DNA of 64,000 nucleotides from an uncultured Flavobacteriaceae bacterium (lineage in GTDB: Bacteria > Bacteroidota > Bacteroidia > Flavobacteriales > Flavobacteriaceae): assembly GCA_937944485.1 (NCBI GenBank), contig CALDYU010000025.1, forward strand, positions 62,001 through 126,000. The letters are read 5' to 3'. A program made the translations under genes and the position numbers. Every line of letters starts with the position of its first letter. Within the stretch, counting starts at the first letter, position 1. This document shows, piece by piece, positions 28,101-35,590 of the stretch. The notes beneath the pieces are model-generated. The model had not been told where the DNA came from and did no database searches. It saw nothing but the letters and a program-made list of their open reading frames with translations.

Positions 28101-28632
28101 GCCAACAATGGCTCAAATGGCGCCCATAGAAGGCATACTTATAGAAGATTTTAATAATGATGGTTTTGAAGATGTTATTTTAACGGGCAACTCTTATGCT
28201 ACAGAAGTGGCAACAGGAAGATACGATGCACTTAAAGGCATGGTATTACAAGGAAATGGAAATGGCTCTTTTACCGTTCTTCCCTTAGAAAAAAGTGGTT
28301 TTGTAAACGATCATGACGGAAGCGGTTTAGCTACAATTCGCAATGTTAATGGGGTATCATACGTAATTGCGGCAAATAATAATGGCCCCCTAAAAATTTT
28401 CGCCAACAATGCATATAAAGAACGAATTCCAAAAATAAATGCCGAAAAGGGAACACAGTTTGCCACTATTTATTTCGATAATGGCAAGCAAGTAAAAAAA
28501 GAGTTTTATTGGGGGTCGGGCTACCTTTCAAGTAGCACCCGAAGTATTCTAATACATGAACATATTAAAGAAATTAAGTTTAGCGATGCAGAAAAAACGA
28601 AAACAGTTTATACAAAAAGTGAAATTCAATAG
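25123..28632 (+). CDS. Giant FG-GAP/VCBS and ASPIC/UnbV lipoprotein 2, paralogue of the preceding gene
   Basis: 1169 residues, with the same plan and near-identical length as its neighbour. Lipobox LFSC (Cys17). Seven acidic loops (DINNDGLVD to DLDNDGDLD) lead to an ASPIC/UnbV domain near residues 500-588 (GIGSKIKVST, GYESSIDSKIHFGLG, IWWPDNQ), and seven more follow (DINGDGLED to DFNNDGFED). Shared signatures such as EEPLCIYANDxDK and PVMCYY show tandem duplication followed by divergence. It starts at the ATGA overlap and its 3' end overlaps the haloperoxidase-like gene by up to 77 bp, so the three are tightly coupled. Confidence 0.92.
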   Translation: MKKLGLIFGIATVLFSCDNKKSERFHLLSPAETGIHFNNQIIENDSVNVFQYMNVYTGAGVAVGDINNDGLVDVYFSGNMVSGRLYLNQGNLKFKDITEQSGLLNSSWGTGTSMIDINQDGFLDLYISVSGGAPEEQRANLLYVNNGDMTFTEKARDYGIADTRQSMHSAFFDYDKDGDLDLYLLVNPAAYEHKVNSSSPRKLDGTGISNDRLYRNEGNGTFTDVSLDAGILIEGYGLGVGISDINDDSWPDIYISNDFIGNDILYINQGDGTFKDEIENYLNHTSYAGMGNAITDIDNNGKPDIMVLDMRPEDNERQKRIISSTGYDRFQMMLKAGYHPQYSRNTLQLNLGQGKFGEIGNMAGLSSTDWSWSALFADYDNDGYKDAYITNGFLRDLGDLDYIHYQGIYDNPLGEWDVKIKQKLNSIKALPPAKINNYAYKNKGDTTFEKVSEDWGITVASCSNGAAYVDLDNDGDLDLVVNNINQPAFVYENRNPKSNSNNYLQIILHGKQGNLQGIGSKIKVSTKTSNQYAQHFLSTGYESSIDSKIHFGLGQETEVEVVEIWWPDNQYQKLETIPSNQVLQINYDNASSEKALNQSSTTKPWFTETTIILDTIFQHVEDDFVDFKLQPILPHMHSRNGPGVSVADINGDGLEDFYVGGAANNSGALYMQNKEGTFNYSKSSFESGPEDMGNLFFDANNDGHLDLYIVSGGAQLNDSIVYQDHIYINDGLGNFIKSNILPEIKSSGSTVNAVDFDKDGDLDLFVGARVNPGNYPMPVKSYLLENKLNENGKEKQFKDISDQINGWDQLTMVTSALWTDYDNDGWLDLIVVGEFMAIEFFHNNKGKLERATHLTGLTKTEGWWNSINGGDFDGDGDIDYILGNLGQNHKFNASSEEPLCIYANDFDKDGNIDPVMCYYNNGENYIAHSRDELISQINAMRSRFKTYKSYAETSFEKSFLPQELQESYVVKSHTFNSSYLENLGDGTFKLSVLPTMAQMAPIEGILIEDFNNDGFEDVILTGNSYATEVATGRYDALKGMVLQGNGNGSFTVLPLEKSGFVNDHDGSGLATIRNVNGVSYVIAANNNGPLKIFANNAYKERIPKINAEKGTQFATIYFDNGKQVKKEFYWGSGYLSSSTRSILIHEHIKEIKFSDAEKTKTVYTKSEIQ

Positions 28633-29938
28633 CCTTATAGGCCTATTTATTCTTTTATTTTCGGCTTGTGGTTCAAAACATAATCAAGAAGGTCTTGACA
28701 CTTATTTTGAAGATAGCTTGAGTCGGTATAATAGAATGTTAACGGACGTAATTGTCGCAGATATTTTTACCCCTCCGGTAGCTAGTAGAATATATGCCTA
28801 TAGCAATATCGCAGCCTATGAGGGCGTACGATTCATGGAAAAAGATAGTCGCTCTTTGAGCGGTCAATTACATCATTTAACTATAACTACAAAACCTGAT
28901 CCGCAGAAATCATACTATTACCCATTAACTTCGTTAGTTGCATTTACAGAAGTCGCTAAACCATTAGTTTTTGATCTAGAGCGCATGGAAAAAATGCAAG
29001 AAGACTTACTACGGGAAATTCAAGATATCGGAATTGATTATGACATTTTTAATAATTCCGTAGCATTAGGCAAGAGTATTGCAAAAGAAATATTACTACG
29101 CGCGAGTACCGATGGTTATTTACGAAGAACGGCATTGCCTAGATTTAGTGTCACTGACGATCCTGGTCGTTGGCGCCCCACTCCACCTGATTATATGGAG
29201 GCTATCGAACCGCATTGGAGAACAATTAAACCTTTTGTTATAGACTCGGCCGGACAGTTCGACCCTGGCTTACCAACGGCATTTGATCTCTCTGAATCTT
29301 CTCAATTTTACAAAGAAGCGATAGAAGTATATGAAACCGTTCAAAATTTAGATACCGCGCAATTGAACATTGCAAAATTTTGGGATTGCAATCCTAATAT
29401 TTCTACTACGAAAGGACATGTCATGTATTTTCAACAACAGATTTCGCCTGGGGGACACTGGGTTCATATTACAGCCCAAGTATTGGAAGAGCAGAAAGCT
29501 CCTCATGTAACATCAGCTGGGGCTCTTGCAAAAGTCAGCGTTGCAATAGCTGATGCATTTATAAGTTGCTGGGATCAAAAATATAAAAGTAATTTAACCC
29601 GCCCCGAGACATTTATTAATGAAAATATTGACCCTGACTGGGCACCAGTTTTACAAACTCCGGCTTTTCCTGAGCATACCTCAGGACACAGTGTGGCGTC
29701 AGCAGCAGCAGCAGCTGTCCTAACCAATATTTTTGGTAATAATTATGCCTTTGTAGATGCTACCGAAGTGCCTTATGGCCTTCCTGTTAGAAGCTATCAA
29801 TCTTTTAATCAAGCGGCTGAAGAAGCCGCTGTTAGTAGATTATATGGGGGCATACACTACAGACCCGCTATTGAACTTGGGGTAGCTCAAGGAAGACAAG
29901 TCGGTAACTATATACTCCAAAAAGTTCGCTTGAGATAA
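28556..29938 (+). CDS. Vanadium-dependent haloperoxidase / PAP2-type lipoprotein
   Basis: 460 residues from the first ATG; a second ATG at 28586 gives a more usual signal-peptide length. Lipobox LFSAC (Cys38 from the first start). The C-terminal half has the three PAP2/vanadate pocket motifs: K-x6-RP as KYKSNLTRP, the central EHTSGHS, and SRLYGGIHYRP with its catalytic-type His. The aspartate often found after the last His is not present (HYRPAIE). Such proteins either oxidise halides with vanadate and peroxide or hydrolyse phosphates; sequence cannot decide. Last gene of the susCD-UnbV-UnbV unit. Confidence 0.88.
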   Translation: MNILKKLSLAMQKKRKQFIQKVKFNSLIGLFILLFSACGSKHNQEGLDTYFEDSLSRYNRMLTDVIVADIFTPPVASRIYAYSNIAAYEGVRFMEKDSRSLSGQLHHLTITTKPDPQKSYYYPLTSLVAFTEVAKPLVFDLERMEKMQEDLLREIQDIGIDYDIFNNSVALGKSIAKEILLRASTDGYLRRTALPRFSVTDDPGRWRPTPPDYMEAIEPHWRTIKPFVIDSAGQFDPGLPTAFDLSESSQFYKEAIEVYETVQNLDTAQLNIAKFWDCNPNISTTKGHVMYFQQQISPGGHWVHITAQVLEEQKAPHVTSAGALAKVSVAIADAFISCWDQKYKSNLTRPETFINENIDPDWAPVLQTPAFPEHTSGHSVASAAAAAVLTNIFGNNYAFVDATEVPYGLPVRSYQSFNQAAEEAAVSRLYGGIHYRPAIELGVAQGRQVGNYILQKVRLR

Positions 29939-30952
29939 TTAAAGTGAATTACGCTTCATTAGATTTAAGGGCACTATGGTTTGCACTAGTTGTTGATTTT
30001 TTACGTAGTTAGCGGCTCCCTTTGCCATTTCCTTAAAATCAGAAGAAATGGTAGTTATTCCCCCAAAAACAATCTCTTTTACAACATGATCATTATGTGA
30101 TAGTATGCCTACATCCTTGCCTATTACATATTCATTATTACGACAATCGCGAAGCACTTCCCATAAATGTGTGTCGCTGACGAAAAAATACAATCTTCCT
30201 TTTTTTACGGTTCCAGACTTGTATTCTTTTACCACCTTAGCTTCAATTTCGTAATCAGTAATAAAGCGGTTAAAGGCCTTTAAAATACCATCAGGATAAT
30301 CTCGATTATCAGAAAAGAAAAAAACGAATTTTTTGTACTTCCTTATTCTTGGCAGCAATTCTACTAACTTGTTATATGTTGCTTCTTCAAATTCTTGAGA
30401 AATAAAAGAATACTCATTAGGCATCGCCAAAAAACGATCAATAATCAATAATTTCTGAAAATCAATACTCTTTAAAAGAGGTGGTACGGCTTTATTGGGA
30501 ATAGGTGCAACTACATACATCCCATATTTTCCTCTTATATTATTAAATACAGTTTCGAAAATGGCCAAATTATTATGATGAAAAAATACATCAATCTGAA
30601 AACGTTTTCCTAATTCCTTTCGAAAAGTGTTATAAAATTCTTCTTGAAAGCGCTGAAAAGAAAATAACAACAAGGCGACTTTTAAAGTTACTTTGGTTTC
30701 CTGACTAATAATATAGTAGCCTTTTAATTTTTTTGATTCTACTAAGCCTCGATGTTTTAGTTCTTCATAAGCCTTCACAATTGTTTTTCTTGCGAAGCCT
30801 ACGTCACTTACCATCTGATTAATGGAAGGTAACTGATCGCCAACCTGCAAAATATCAGCATCAATAGCCTCTATTACACCATGAACCAGTTGTTCATGTT
30901 TAGAAAGCGTATTTATATCGCTTAAACTCTTTATCTTACTTAATAATGACAT
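29939..30952 (-). CDS. GntR-type transcription regulator with sugar-binding-protein-like C-terminal domain
   Basis: 337 residues from the ATG at 30952 (MSLLSKIKSL). A farther start at 31045 adds 31 residues with no family match and is not preferred. The winged helix-turn-helix is at the N terminus: LQVGDQLPSINQMVSDVGFARKT-type, then AYEELKHRGLVESKKLKGYYI. The rest resembles a LacI/periplasmic-binding fold (VALLLFSFQRFQEEFY ... GITTISSDFKEMAKGAANYV) that would sense a sugar. Convergent with the haloperoxidase gene; the stops abut. Likely regulator of the neighbouring susC and GH36 operons through the repeated 17-bp sites (inference). Confidence 0.87.
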   Translation of the reverse strand: MSLLSKIKSLSDINTLSKHEQLVHGVIEAIDADILQVGDQLPSINQMVSDVGFARKTIVKAYEELKHRGLVESKKLKGYYIISQETKVTLKVALLLFSFQRFQEEFYNTFRKELGKRFQIDVFFHHNNLAIFETVFNNIRGKYGMYVVAPIPNKAVPPLLKSIDFQKLLIIDRFLAMPNEYSFISQEFEEATYNKLVELLPRIRKYKKFVFFFSDNRDYPDGILKAFNRFITDYEIEAKVVKEYKSGTVKKGRLYFFVSDTHLWEVLRDCRNNEYVIGKDVGILSHNDHVVKEIVFGGITTISSDFKEMAKGAANYVKNQQLVQTIVPLNLMKRNSL

Positions 30953-31277
30953 TCGAATTGTTTTTAGGGAAACAGAACAGTGTATAGGGCTTTTATTGAA
31001 TGTGGTGAAAATACGAAATAAATAAAATAAGTCACTTTGCCTCAAAGCCTTAAGAACGTAAAGTCAGTATTTTTATTATTTGTATCTTGAATACAACTTG
31101 TTGTTGGGGTTCAAAATTGAATGTATTACGCCCAATAACATTTAACAAGTTTCAATATACTATTTAGTAATCCTGATATTAAATAAAGTAGTACGCCGTA
31201 TTTTGAGCTACTTTCGAGCTATAATTGATGGCCCTAATAGTAAGTATGGATTTAATCATTACGCTATTCCAACACCT
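30953..31277. other. Divergent intergenic region, no gene seen
   Basis: 325 bp between the GntR regulator and the beta-lactamase-family gene, with start codons pointing away. Very AT-rich. No copy of the 17-bp operator and no convincing -33/-7 pair was found. Longer N-terminal extensions into this region from a TTG at 31203 or an ATG at 31045 are judged untranslated. Confidence 0.6.
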
Positions 31278-32567
31278 ATGAAAACTCTATTTACTTTTTT
31301 TACTTTCCTCTCTTTAAGCTTTATTCATGCACAAACACAGGGTGATACTGTAAGTCCACTGTTATTAGAAGATTCGGCGCAAAATCAGGGTATGTCACCG
31401 GAGCGATTAGCCCGTATAGATGCTATGCTTAAAGATGCTATTGTCGAAGATCAAATTCCAGGTGCTGTTGCTCTTATAGCTAGAAATGGAAAAATCGTTT
31501 TTCATAATGCTTACGGTTTTGCAAGTAATTCTTTAGAAACGAAAATGGAGAAAGATGCTATTTTCAGAATAGCCTCACAAACCAAAGCAATTACCTCAAC
31601 TGCGGTGATGATGCTTTGGGAAGAAGGAAAATTTCGATTAGACGATCCTATTTCTAAATACATTCCTGCTTTTGGTAAAGCACAGATTTTAGATACCTTC
31701 AATGAAACTGATTCCACCTATACCACGAAACCTGCCAAAGATCAAATTACTATTAGAGATTTAATTACACATACCTCAGGTATTGGCTATGGCGTTATTG
31801 ATGGTGATGCCCGTATTAGAAAAATATATGCTAAAGCGGGTATTACCGATTTGTTTACTACAGCGAATATTACGATTGAAGAAAGTGTAAAAAAGCTTGC
31901 CAAGCTACCGCTGCATCATAATCCTGGTGAGAAATTTACGTATAGTGAGGGACTTGATGTTTTAGGCTATTTCGTTGAAGTAATTTCAGGCATGCCTTTT
32001 AATCAGTTTTTACGAAAACGCATATTTGATCCGTTACAAATGAATGACACCTGGTTTTATCTACCCGAAAACAAACATAAGCGATTAGTAACTGTACAAC
32101 AATTACAAGAAAACCAATGGAAAAAATACCCCATCACTTTTTACGATACCGATTACCCTATAACGGGGGCCAAACTCTTTTTCTCAGGTGGCGCCGGCTT
32201 GTCAAGCACAGCCAAAGACTACGCAACATTCCTTCAAATGTATTTAAATAAAGGCGAACTAAATGGGGTTCGAATTCTAAGCAGAACTACTGTTCAAAGT
32301 ATTATGGGGAACCAAATCGGAACTATTTGGGATGGTGGAGCAAAACACCATGGCTTGGCTTTCGCTGTTGTAAATGATCACGGGCAAGATCTCGGTGGTG
32401 AAGGAAGTACAGGTACTTTTGATTGGGGTGGTTATTTTAATACTCAATATTTTGCTGACCCCCAGGAACAGATCATAGGCGTATTAATGAAGCAAACACA
32501 AGGAGTAACCAGTGATCAAACAGGTTGGAAATTTAGACAAATGGTTTTTGCTGCGGTAAATGATTAA
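31278..32567 (+). CDS. Serine beta-lactamase / penicillin-binding-protein-like hydrolase (class C fold)
   Basis: 429 residues from ATG 31278; the start is chosen because it begins a clean signal peptide (KTLFTFFTFLSLSFIHAQ). The catalytic Ser100-Gln-Thr-Lys103 lies in FRIASQTKAIT. The second motif reads TYSEG where class C beta-lactamases have Y-S/A-N. The third is probably in the HHGLAF segment. The pattern fits periplasmic esterases or peptidases of the S12 family more than true antibiotic beta-lactamases. It stands alone downstream of the SusCD locus, divergent from the regulator, and could be a member of that regulon (inference). Confidence 0.9.
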   Translation: MKTLFTFFTFLSLSFIHAQTQGDTVSPLLLEDSAQNQGMSPERLARIDAMLKDAIVEDQIPGAVALIARNGKIVFHNAYGFASNSLETKMEKDAIFRIASQTKAITSTAVMMLWEEGKFRLDDPISKYIPAFGKAQILDTFNETDSTYTTKPAKDQITIRDLITHTSGIGYGVIDGDARIRKIYAKAGITDLFTTANITIEESVKKLAKLPLHHNPGEKFTYSEGLDVLGYFVEVISGMPFNQFLRKRIFDPLQMNDTWFYLPENKHKRLVTVQQLQENQWKKYPITFYDTDYPITGAKLFFSGGAGLSSTAKDYATFLQMYLNKGELNGVRILSRTTVQSIMGNQIGTIWDGGAKHHGLAFAVVNDHGQDLGGEGSTGTFDWGGYFNTQYFADPQEQIIGVLMKQTQGVTSDQTGWKFRQMVFAAVND

Positions 32568-32671
32568 ATATGTCAGTTCATTTTATTTAGAACTTATGAT
32601 GTTTTAGTATTTGATTTATTGCACTACAGGTACTATATTTAAAATTGCATTCGTATTAATCGACCATAAAC

Positions 32672-33271
32672 ATGCCTCTGAAATATTACTTCCTTATAGT
32701 ATTGCTTATACCCTTGGCAGGCTTAGGTCAAATATTTAAAACAGAACAAGGGGACTTAAAAGCTATTGCTGGAGTTACTCGTTATAATATAGAATTCGAG
32801 TATGATGAGAATCTTATCATTCCTAAGTATGCTTCTGAGCAGGAATTTCTACTACAATACGCAGCCAAAAAAGAAAAAAAAGAAAAAGGTTCTGGTGAAA
32901 CCTTCAAAAACATGTGGTTCTCAAATCGTAAAAAATTATTTGAACCTAAATTCATTCAAGAATTTAATTTTTTCAACCTAAAAGAAAAGCAAGTTACTGT
33001 CGCCAAAAACGTATCAGATGCTGAATACACCCTTGTGGTAAGAACATCATTAATTGACCCCGGAAATAGTAATTTCTTCTGTAAAAAAGATGCACGATTA
33101 GAGGTGACTATTCACATTTACAAATCGGATGCTACCAATACGATTTTATATCGTACTGAAATGGTAGACGTTCATAGTAGGGGAGCAAGCAAAAAAGATT
33201 ATGATCGAATTATGTCAGCATACGCTGAATTAGGTCGCGGTTTGTCTAAACACTTATCACGAAAAACCTGA
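32672..33271 (+). CDS. Secreted protein of unknown function
   Basis: 199 residues. The N-terminal signal peptide (PLKYYFLIVLLIPLAGLGQ) suggests export. The mature part is beta-rich with a basic KKEKKEK stretch near residue 70 and no cysteine motif. A segment YTLVVRTSLIDPG followed by EVTIHIY resembles the core of small periplasmic proteins common in Bacteroidota, but I do not recognise a named family. It is separate from its neighbours (104 bp before, 370 bp after). Confidence 0.7.
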   Translation: MPLKYYFLIVLLIPLAGLGQIFKTEQGDLKAIAGVTRYNIEFEYDENLIIPKYASEQEFLLQYAAKKEKKEKGSGETFKNMWFSNRKKLFEPKFIQEFNFFNLKEKQVTVAKNVSDAEYTLVVRTSLIDPGNSNFFCKKDARLEVTIHIYKSDATNTILYRTEMVDVHSRGASKKDYDRIMSAYAELGRGLSKHLSRKT

Positions 33272-33442
33272 GACTTTTATTTGTTAACCACAACGCTTTC
33301 AATACTACTAAAGTAAACTTCTGCTAAGCTATTACAGCTTAGGAAATGCGGAGTCATTTCATAGCAAACATTCTTCATAAATGCTCAATATTCAAGCACA
33401 ACTTAAAGCAGTACCTCTTTTAATTATCTCAAAACGACCGTC

Positions 33443-33465
33443 GAACTGTACAAATTGTACAGTTC
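33443..33465. promoter_or_regulatory. 23-bp perfect palindrome, likely operator
   Basis: GAACTGTACAA, one A, then TTGTACAGTTC. Two 11-bp arms with a 1-bp centre fit a dimeric DNA-binding protein site better than a terminator, since no T run follows. It is about 145 bp upstream of the -7 element. Confidence 0.55.
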
Positions 33466-33610
33466 AACACCCTAATCATTAATTATTGAAGCTTTAATTT
33501 TAGGCGCATGAATATCAAATAAATTAATTCAGCCCACTAATTTAAAATCGCCAAAATTCGTATTCGTTTGATAATCAGTTAATAAAAGCTATTTTCATAA
33601 TACTAAATAT

Positions 33611-33618
33611 TATTTTTG
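33611..33618 (+). promoter_or_regulatory. Bacteroidota -7 element before the small ORF and response regulator
   Basis: TATTTTTG matches TAnnTTTG exactly, 24 bp before the ATG at 33642. No clear -33 element at normal spacing. Confidence 0.5.
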
Positions 33619-33641
33619 TGCGTTTTTTCTTACAATAAGAA

Positions 33642-33908
33642 ATGAATAAGAATGATGTATTCGTGCTTTTTGGAAACAAAAAAAGTCTAGAAAACTATAG
33701 TTTATGTATAGATCAATTATTACAACATAGTCCAACGATTGATTATGTTGTTAAACACTATACAGTTTCAGACTATGAAAATTCTAAAGATTTTATTACA
33801 ACCCGAAATCTCTATCAAGAATTTGTTTTTATATCGCAACGGGAGTTCGATATAATATTTCATCACTTATGTAGTACAGCTAGAATGTTTATGAAAACAT
33901 ACCTATGA
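33642..33908 (+). CDS. Small protein of unknown function upstream of response regulator
   Basis: 88 residues, soluble, no signal peptide, with a VFVLFGNKKSLENYSLCID start and an aromatic, His-containing C terminus (FDIIFHHLCSTARMF). I do not recognise a family. It is preceded by a good -7 promoter element and lies 46 bp before the response regulator on the same strand, so the two are probably co-expressed. It could be a partner of the regulator, which lacks a neighbouring histidine kinase (inference). Confidence 0.6.
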   Translation: MNKNDVFVLFGNKKSLENYSLCIDQLLQHSPTIDYVVKHYTVSDYENSKDFITTRNLYQEFVFISQREFDIIFHHLCSTARMFMKTYL

Positions 33909-33954
33909 GTTACACTCTAATGATTTAAACCTAAAGACTTCCCTCCCCACGTGT

Positions 33955-34632
33955 ATGCGCTCATTAAACATCCTTATTGTAGACGACCACCCGCTAACTT
34001 GTCAAGGGTATAGTATTATACTGAATAATGCTGTAGACGAAGGGCAGCTGCCTGAAATGAATATTGACACGGCTTTTACCAGTCACGAGGCTTACATCAA
34101 ATTAAAGGAGCTACAAAGTAATGCCAAAAAGTATGATATTTTATTGCTAGATATATTAATTCCTGTTTCCGAAAAAGATAAGATTTATTCTGGCGAAGAC
34201 TTAGGTCTTCTGGTGCGAAAACTAAGTCCTCAGGTCAAAATTATTGTGCAAACAGGCCTATTAGATAACCATTTGCTGTATAGTGTATTTACAAATTTAA
34301 ATCCAGAAGGAATTATAATAAAAAACGATTTAGACGAAGTTACTTTTGTACAAGCCATTAACGCTGTATTGGCTAATGTACCTTATTATAGCAATACCTT
34401 TGTGAAATTAATTCGGAATCAGTTTCCTAAAAAATATATCTTAGATGCTCATGATAGAGAACTATTGTACTTGCTTTCTAAAGGGGTAGCTTCTAAAGAT
34501 ATTCCTAAATACATTCCGTGGTCTTTATCTAAAGTTGAAAAGCGCAAACGTTTATTACGTAAAAAATTAGGCGTTGAAGATAAAAACGTGCTTAGTTTAA
34601 TTAATAAGGCTAAAGAAGCAGGGTTTCTTTAG
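33955..34632 (+). CDS. Orphan response regulator, REC plus LuxR-type HTH
   Basis: 225 residues. The receiver domain has the acidic pair Asp10-Asp11 (ILIVDDHPLT), phospho-acceptor Asp66 (DILLLDILIP), Thr100 region and Lys123 (IIIKNDLDE). The receiver is longer than usual because of a loop SEKDKIYSGEDLG after Asp66. The C-terminal helix-turn-helix (about 160-225) is NarL/LuxR-like: DRELLYLLSKGVASKDIPKYI, then the recognition-helix region SLSKVEKRKRLLRKKLGV. No kinase is adjacent. The stop is followed by a terminator shared with the convergent ssb gene. Confidence 0.88.
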   Translation: MRSLNILIVDDHPLTCQGYSIILNNAVDEGQLPEMNIDTAFTSHEAYIKLKELQSNAKKYDILLLDILIPVSEKDKIYSGEDLGLLVRKLSPQVKIIVQTGLLDNHLLYSVFTNLNPEGIIIKNDLDEVTFVQAINAVLANVPYYSNTFVKLIRNQFPKKYILDAHDRELLYLLSKGVASKDIPKYIPWSLSKVEKRKRLLRKKLGVEDKNVLSLINKAKEAGFL

Positions 34633-34658
34633 CTACCATAATTTAGACGATAAAAAAA

Positions 34659-34683
34659 GGAGGAGCCTCAGTCGGACTCCTCC
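34659..34683 (-). terminator. Terminator of the ssb gene
   Basis: The stem GGAGGAG (34659-34665) pairs with CTCCTCC (34677-34683). Read leftward it is followed by TTTTTTTA, so it terminates ssb. It may also slow transcription from the response regulator. Confidence 0.8.
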
Positions 34684-34698
34684 ATTCTACTTAACAAT

Positions 34699-35031
34699 TT
34701 ATTTCCCAAGCATTAATAGCTCATTACACTTGATTTCGGTTATGAATCGTTTCTCTCCTTCCTTTGTTTCATACGAGCGATGAATTAATTTGCCTTCTAC
34801 GGCTACTTGTTTGCCCTTGGTGAGATAGTTCTCTACTATTTCTGCAGTCTTACCCCAGGCTACTACATTATGCCATTGGGTATCTTCAACTTTTTCACCT
34901 TTGGCATTTCGATAACTATCTGAGGTAGCTATTGAAAATTTGGCGAGTTTTGTGCCACTTTCTAAGTTTACAATCTCAGGGTCTTGCCCTAAGTTTCCAA
35001 TCAACTGTACTGAATTTCTAAGTGCGTTCAT
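34699..35031 (-). CDS. ssb: Short single-stranded DNA-binding protein
   Basis: 110 residues, one OB fold: NALRNSVQLIGNLGQDPEI, KLAKFSIATSDSY, DTQWHNVVAWGKTAEIVENYL and KGKQVAVEGKLIHRSYE are standard SSB segments. It ends at NELLMLGK, directly after the OB fold. The flexible linker and acidic tip that recruit repair and replication partners are missing. This suggests an accessory SSB (like those in competence or mobile contexts), not the essential housekeeping copy. It is the last conserved-type gene before the accessory island. Confidence 0.93.
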   Translation of the reverse strand: MNALRNSVQLIGNLGQDPEIVNLESGTKLAKFSIATSDSYRNAKGEKVEDTQWHNVVAWGKTAEIVENYLTKGKQVAVEGKLIHRSYETKEGEKRFITEIKCNELLMLGK

Positions 35032-35458
35032 AATATTTAATTTTTGCGTTAAACAGTTAATACTACCAAGCCACTCTGACTTGACAGGGCAAACTTAAAT
35101 TGATTATCGAATTTTAATCGTAAGTTAAATAATTACATATGTTTGTATTCGTTTATAATCATTTGAAAATGTTTATTTTACTTACTATCAGGTAACTATA
35201 TATTAGTTTACACCCAGAAGTAAAGTTGATTTTCGGGTGCCATACCCTTATTTTTTGGCATCTATATACGTGAAGGGACAAGAGTAAAATGTATTTTATC
35301 AAATTCCTAGAGCGGAATTTTTTTTCTGAATCTGTTTGTAATTTCAATAGCACTAATTCGCTATGTATCAACTACAGGCATTCTGCCATCCTCGACAATG
35401 GATTATTAAACAGAAGCAATAATAAAGTATGAACGTGCGCTAGTCTTATTGTCGACGA
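35032..35458. other. Left edge of accessory island, non-coding
   Basis: 427 bp without a convincing gene. A 70-codon minus-strand frame at 35159-35371 is judged spurious (no family, covers the repeat). The stretch contains the left copy of the island's direct repeat at 35251-35325 and a short inverted pair TCGACAAT/ATTGTCGA further right. Confidence 0.6.
35251..35325 (+). repeat. Island-boundary direct repeat, left copy
   Basis: It contains TTTTTTGGCATCTATATAC, then GAGTAAAAT, then TTATCAAATTCCT and a small AAATTCC/GGAATTT dyad. The same order of blocks occurs at 38609-38683. In addition 35257-35282 is repeated inverted, without mismatch, at 38581-38606. Confidence 0.75.
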
Positions 35459-35590
35459 CTAATTATTTGCGCTTTTCTTTTTTGGAACTGATACTTTGAG
35501 TACATCATCTAAAGTTGTATTTATTTTCAACTTCTTCTCGTACTTCTTAGCGCGTTCCTTTTCTGCTTTGGTTTTCTTTTCTTTTGACAT
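35459..35590 (-). CDS. 43-residue lysine-rich protein coupled to the NYN gene
   Basis: Too short for most gene finders. It starts at an ATG that overlaps the stop of the upstream NYN-domain gene by one base (TAATG), so translation is very likely coupled. Sequence features: a highly charged N-terminal helix (SKEKKTKAEKERAKKYEKK), then TTLDDVLKVSVPKKK. 15 of 43 residues are lysine. No known family. It could be a nucleic-acid-binding accessory or an antidote for the NYN protein; both are guesses. Confidence 0.65.
   Translation of the reverse strand: MSKEKKTKAEKERAKKYEKKLKINTTLDDVLKVSVPKKKSANN

Larger units (their letters stand above)
33272..33641. other. Intergenic region with palindrome and promoter element
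   Basis: 370 bp with no gene. It holds a 23-bp perfect dyad at 33443-33465 and a -7 element at 33611-33618 for the small ORF and response regulator. Nothing else was recognised. Confidence 0.6.

Noticed and set aside
21605..28632. Repeated GATxxxGATGGT-like DNA in the UnbV genes considered as a DNA repeat or CRISPR-like array
   Set aside because: The periodicity follows the protein's D-x-D-x-D-G loops with codon variation and irregular spacing; it is coding, not a DNA array.
14415..31277. Calling the locus a complete classical polysaccharide utilisation locus
   Set aside because: Only one glycoside hydrolase is present and it appears cytoplasmic; no surface glycanase, sulfatase or hybrid two-component sensor is seen.
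31278..32567. Call of an antibiotic-resistance class C beta-lactamase
   Set aside because: Ser-x-x-Lys is present but the second motif is YSE instead of Y-S/A-N and context is carbohydrate-related; a generic S12 serine hydrolase is safer.
35159..35371. 70-codon minus-strand frame in the island's left edge
   Set aside because: It spans the boundary repeat, has no family signal, no plausible promoter or start context, and its composition looks like translated AT-rich spacer.
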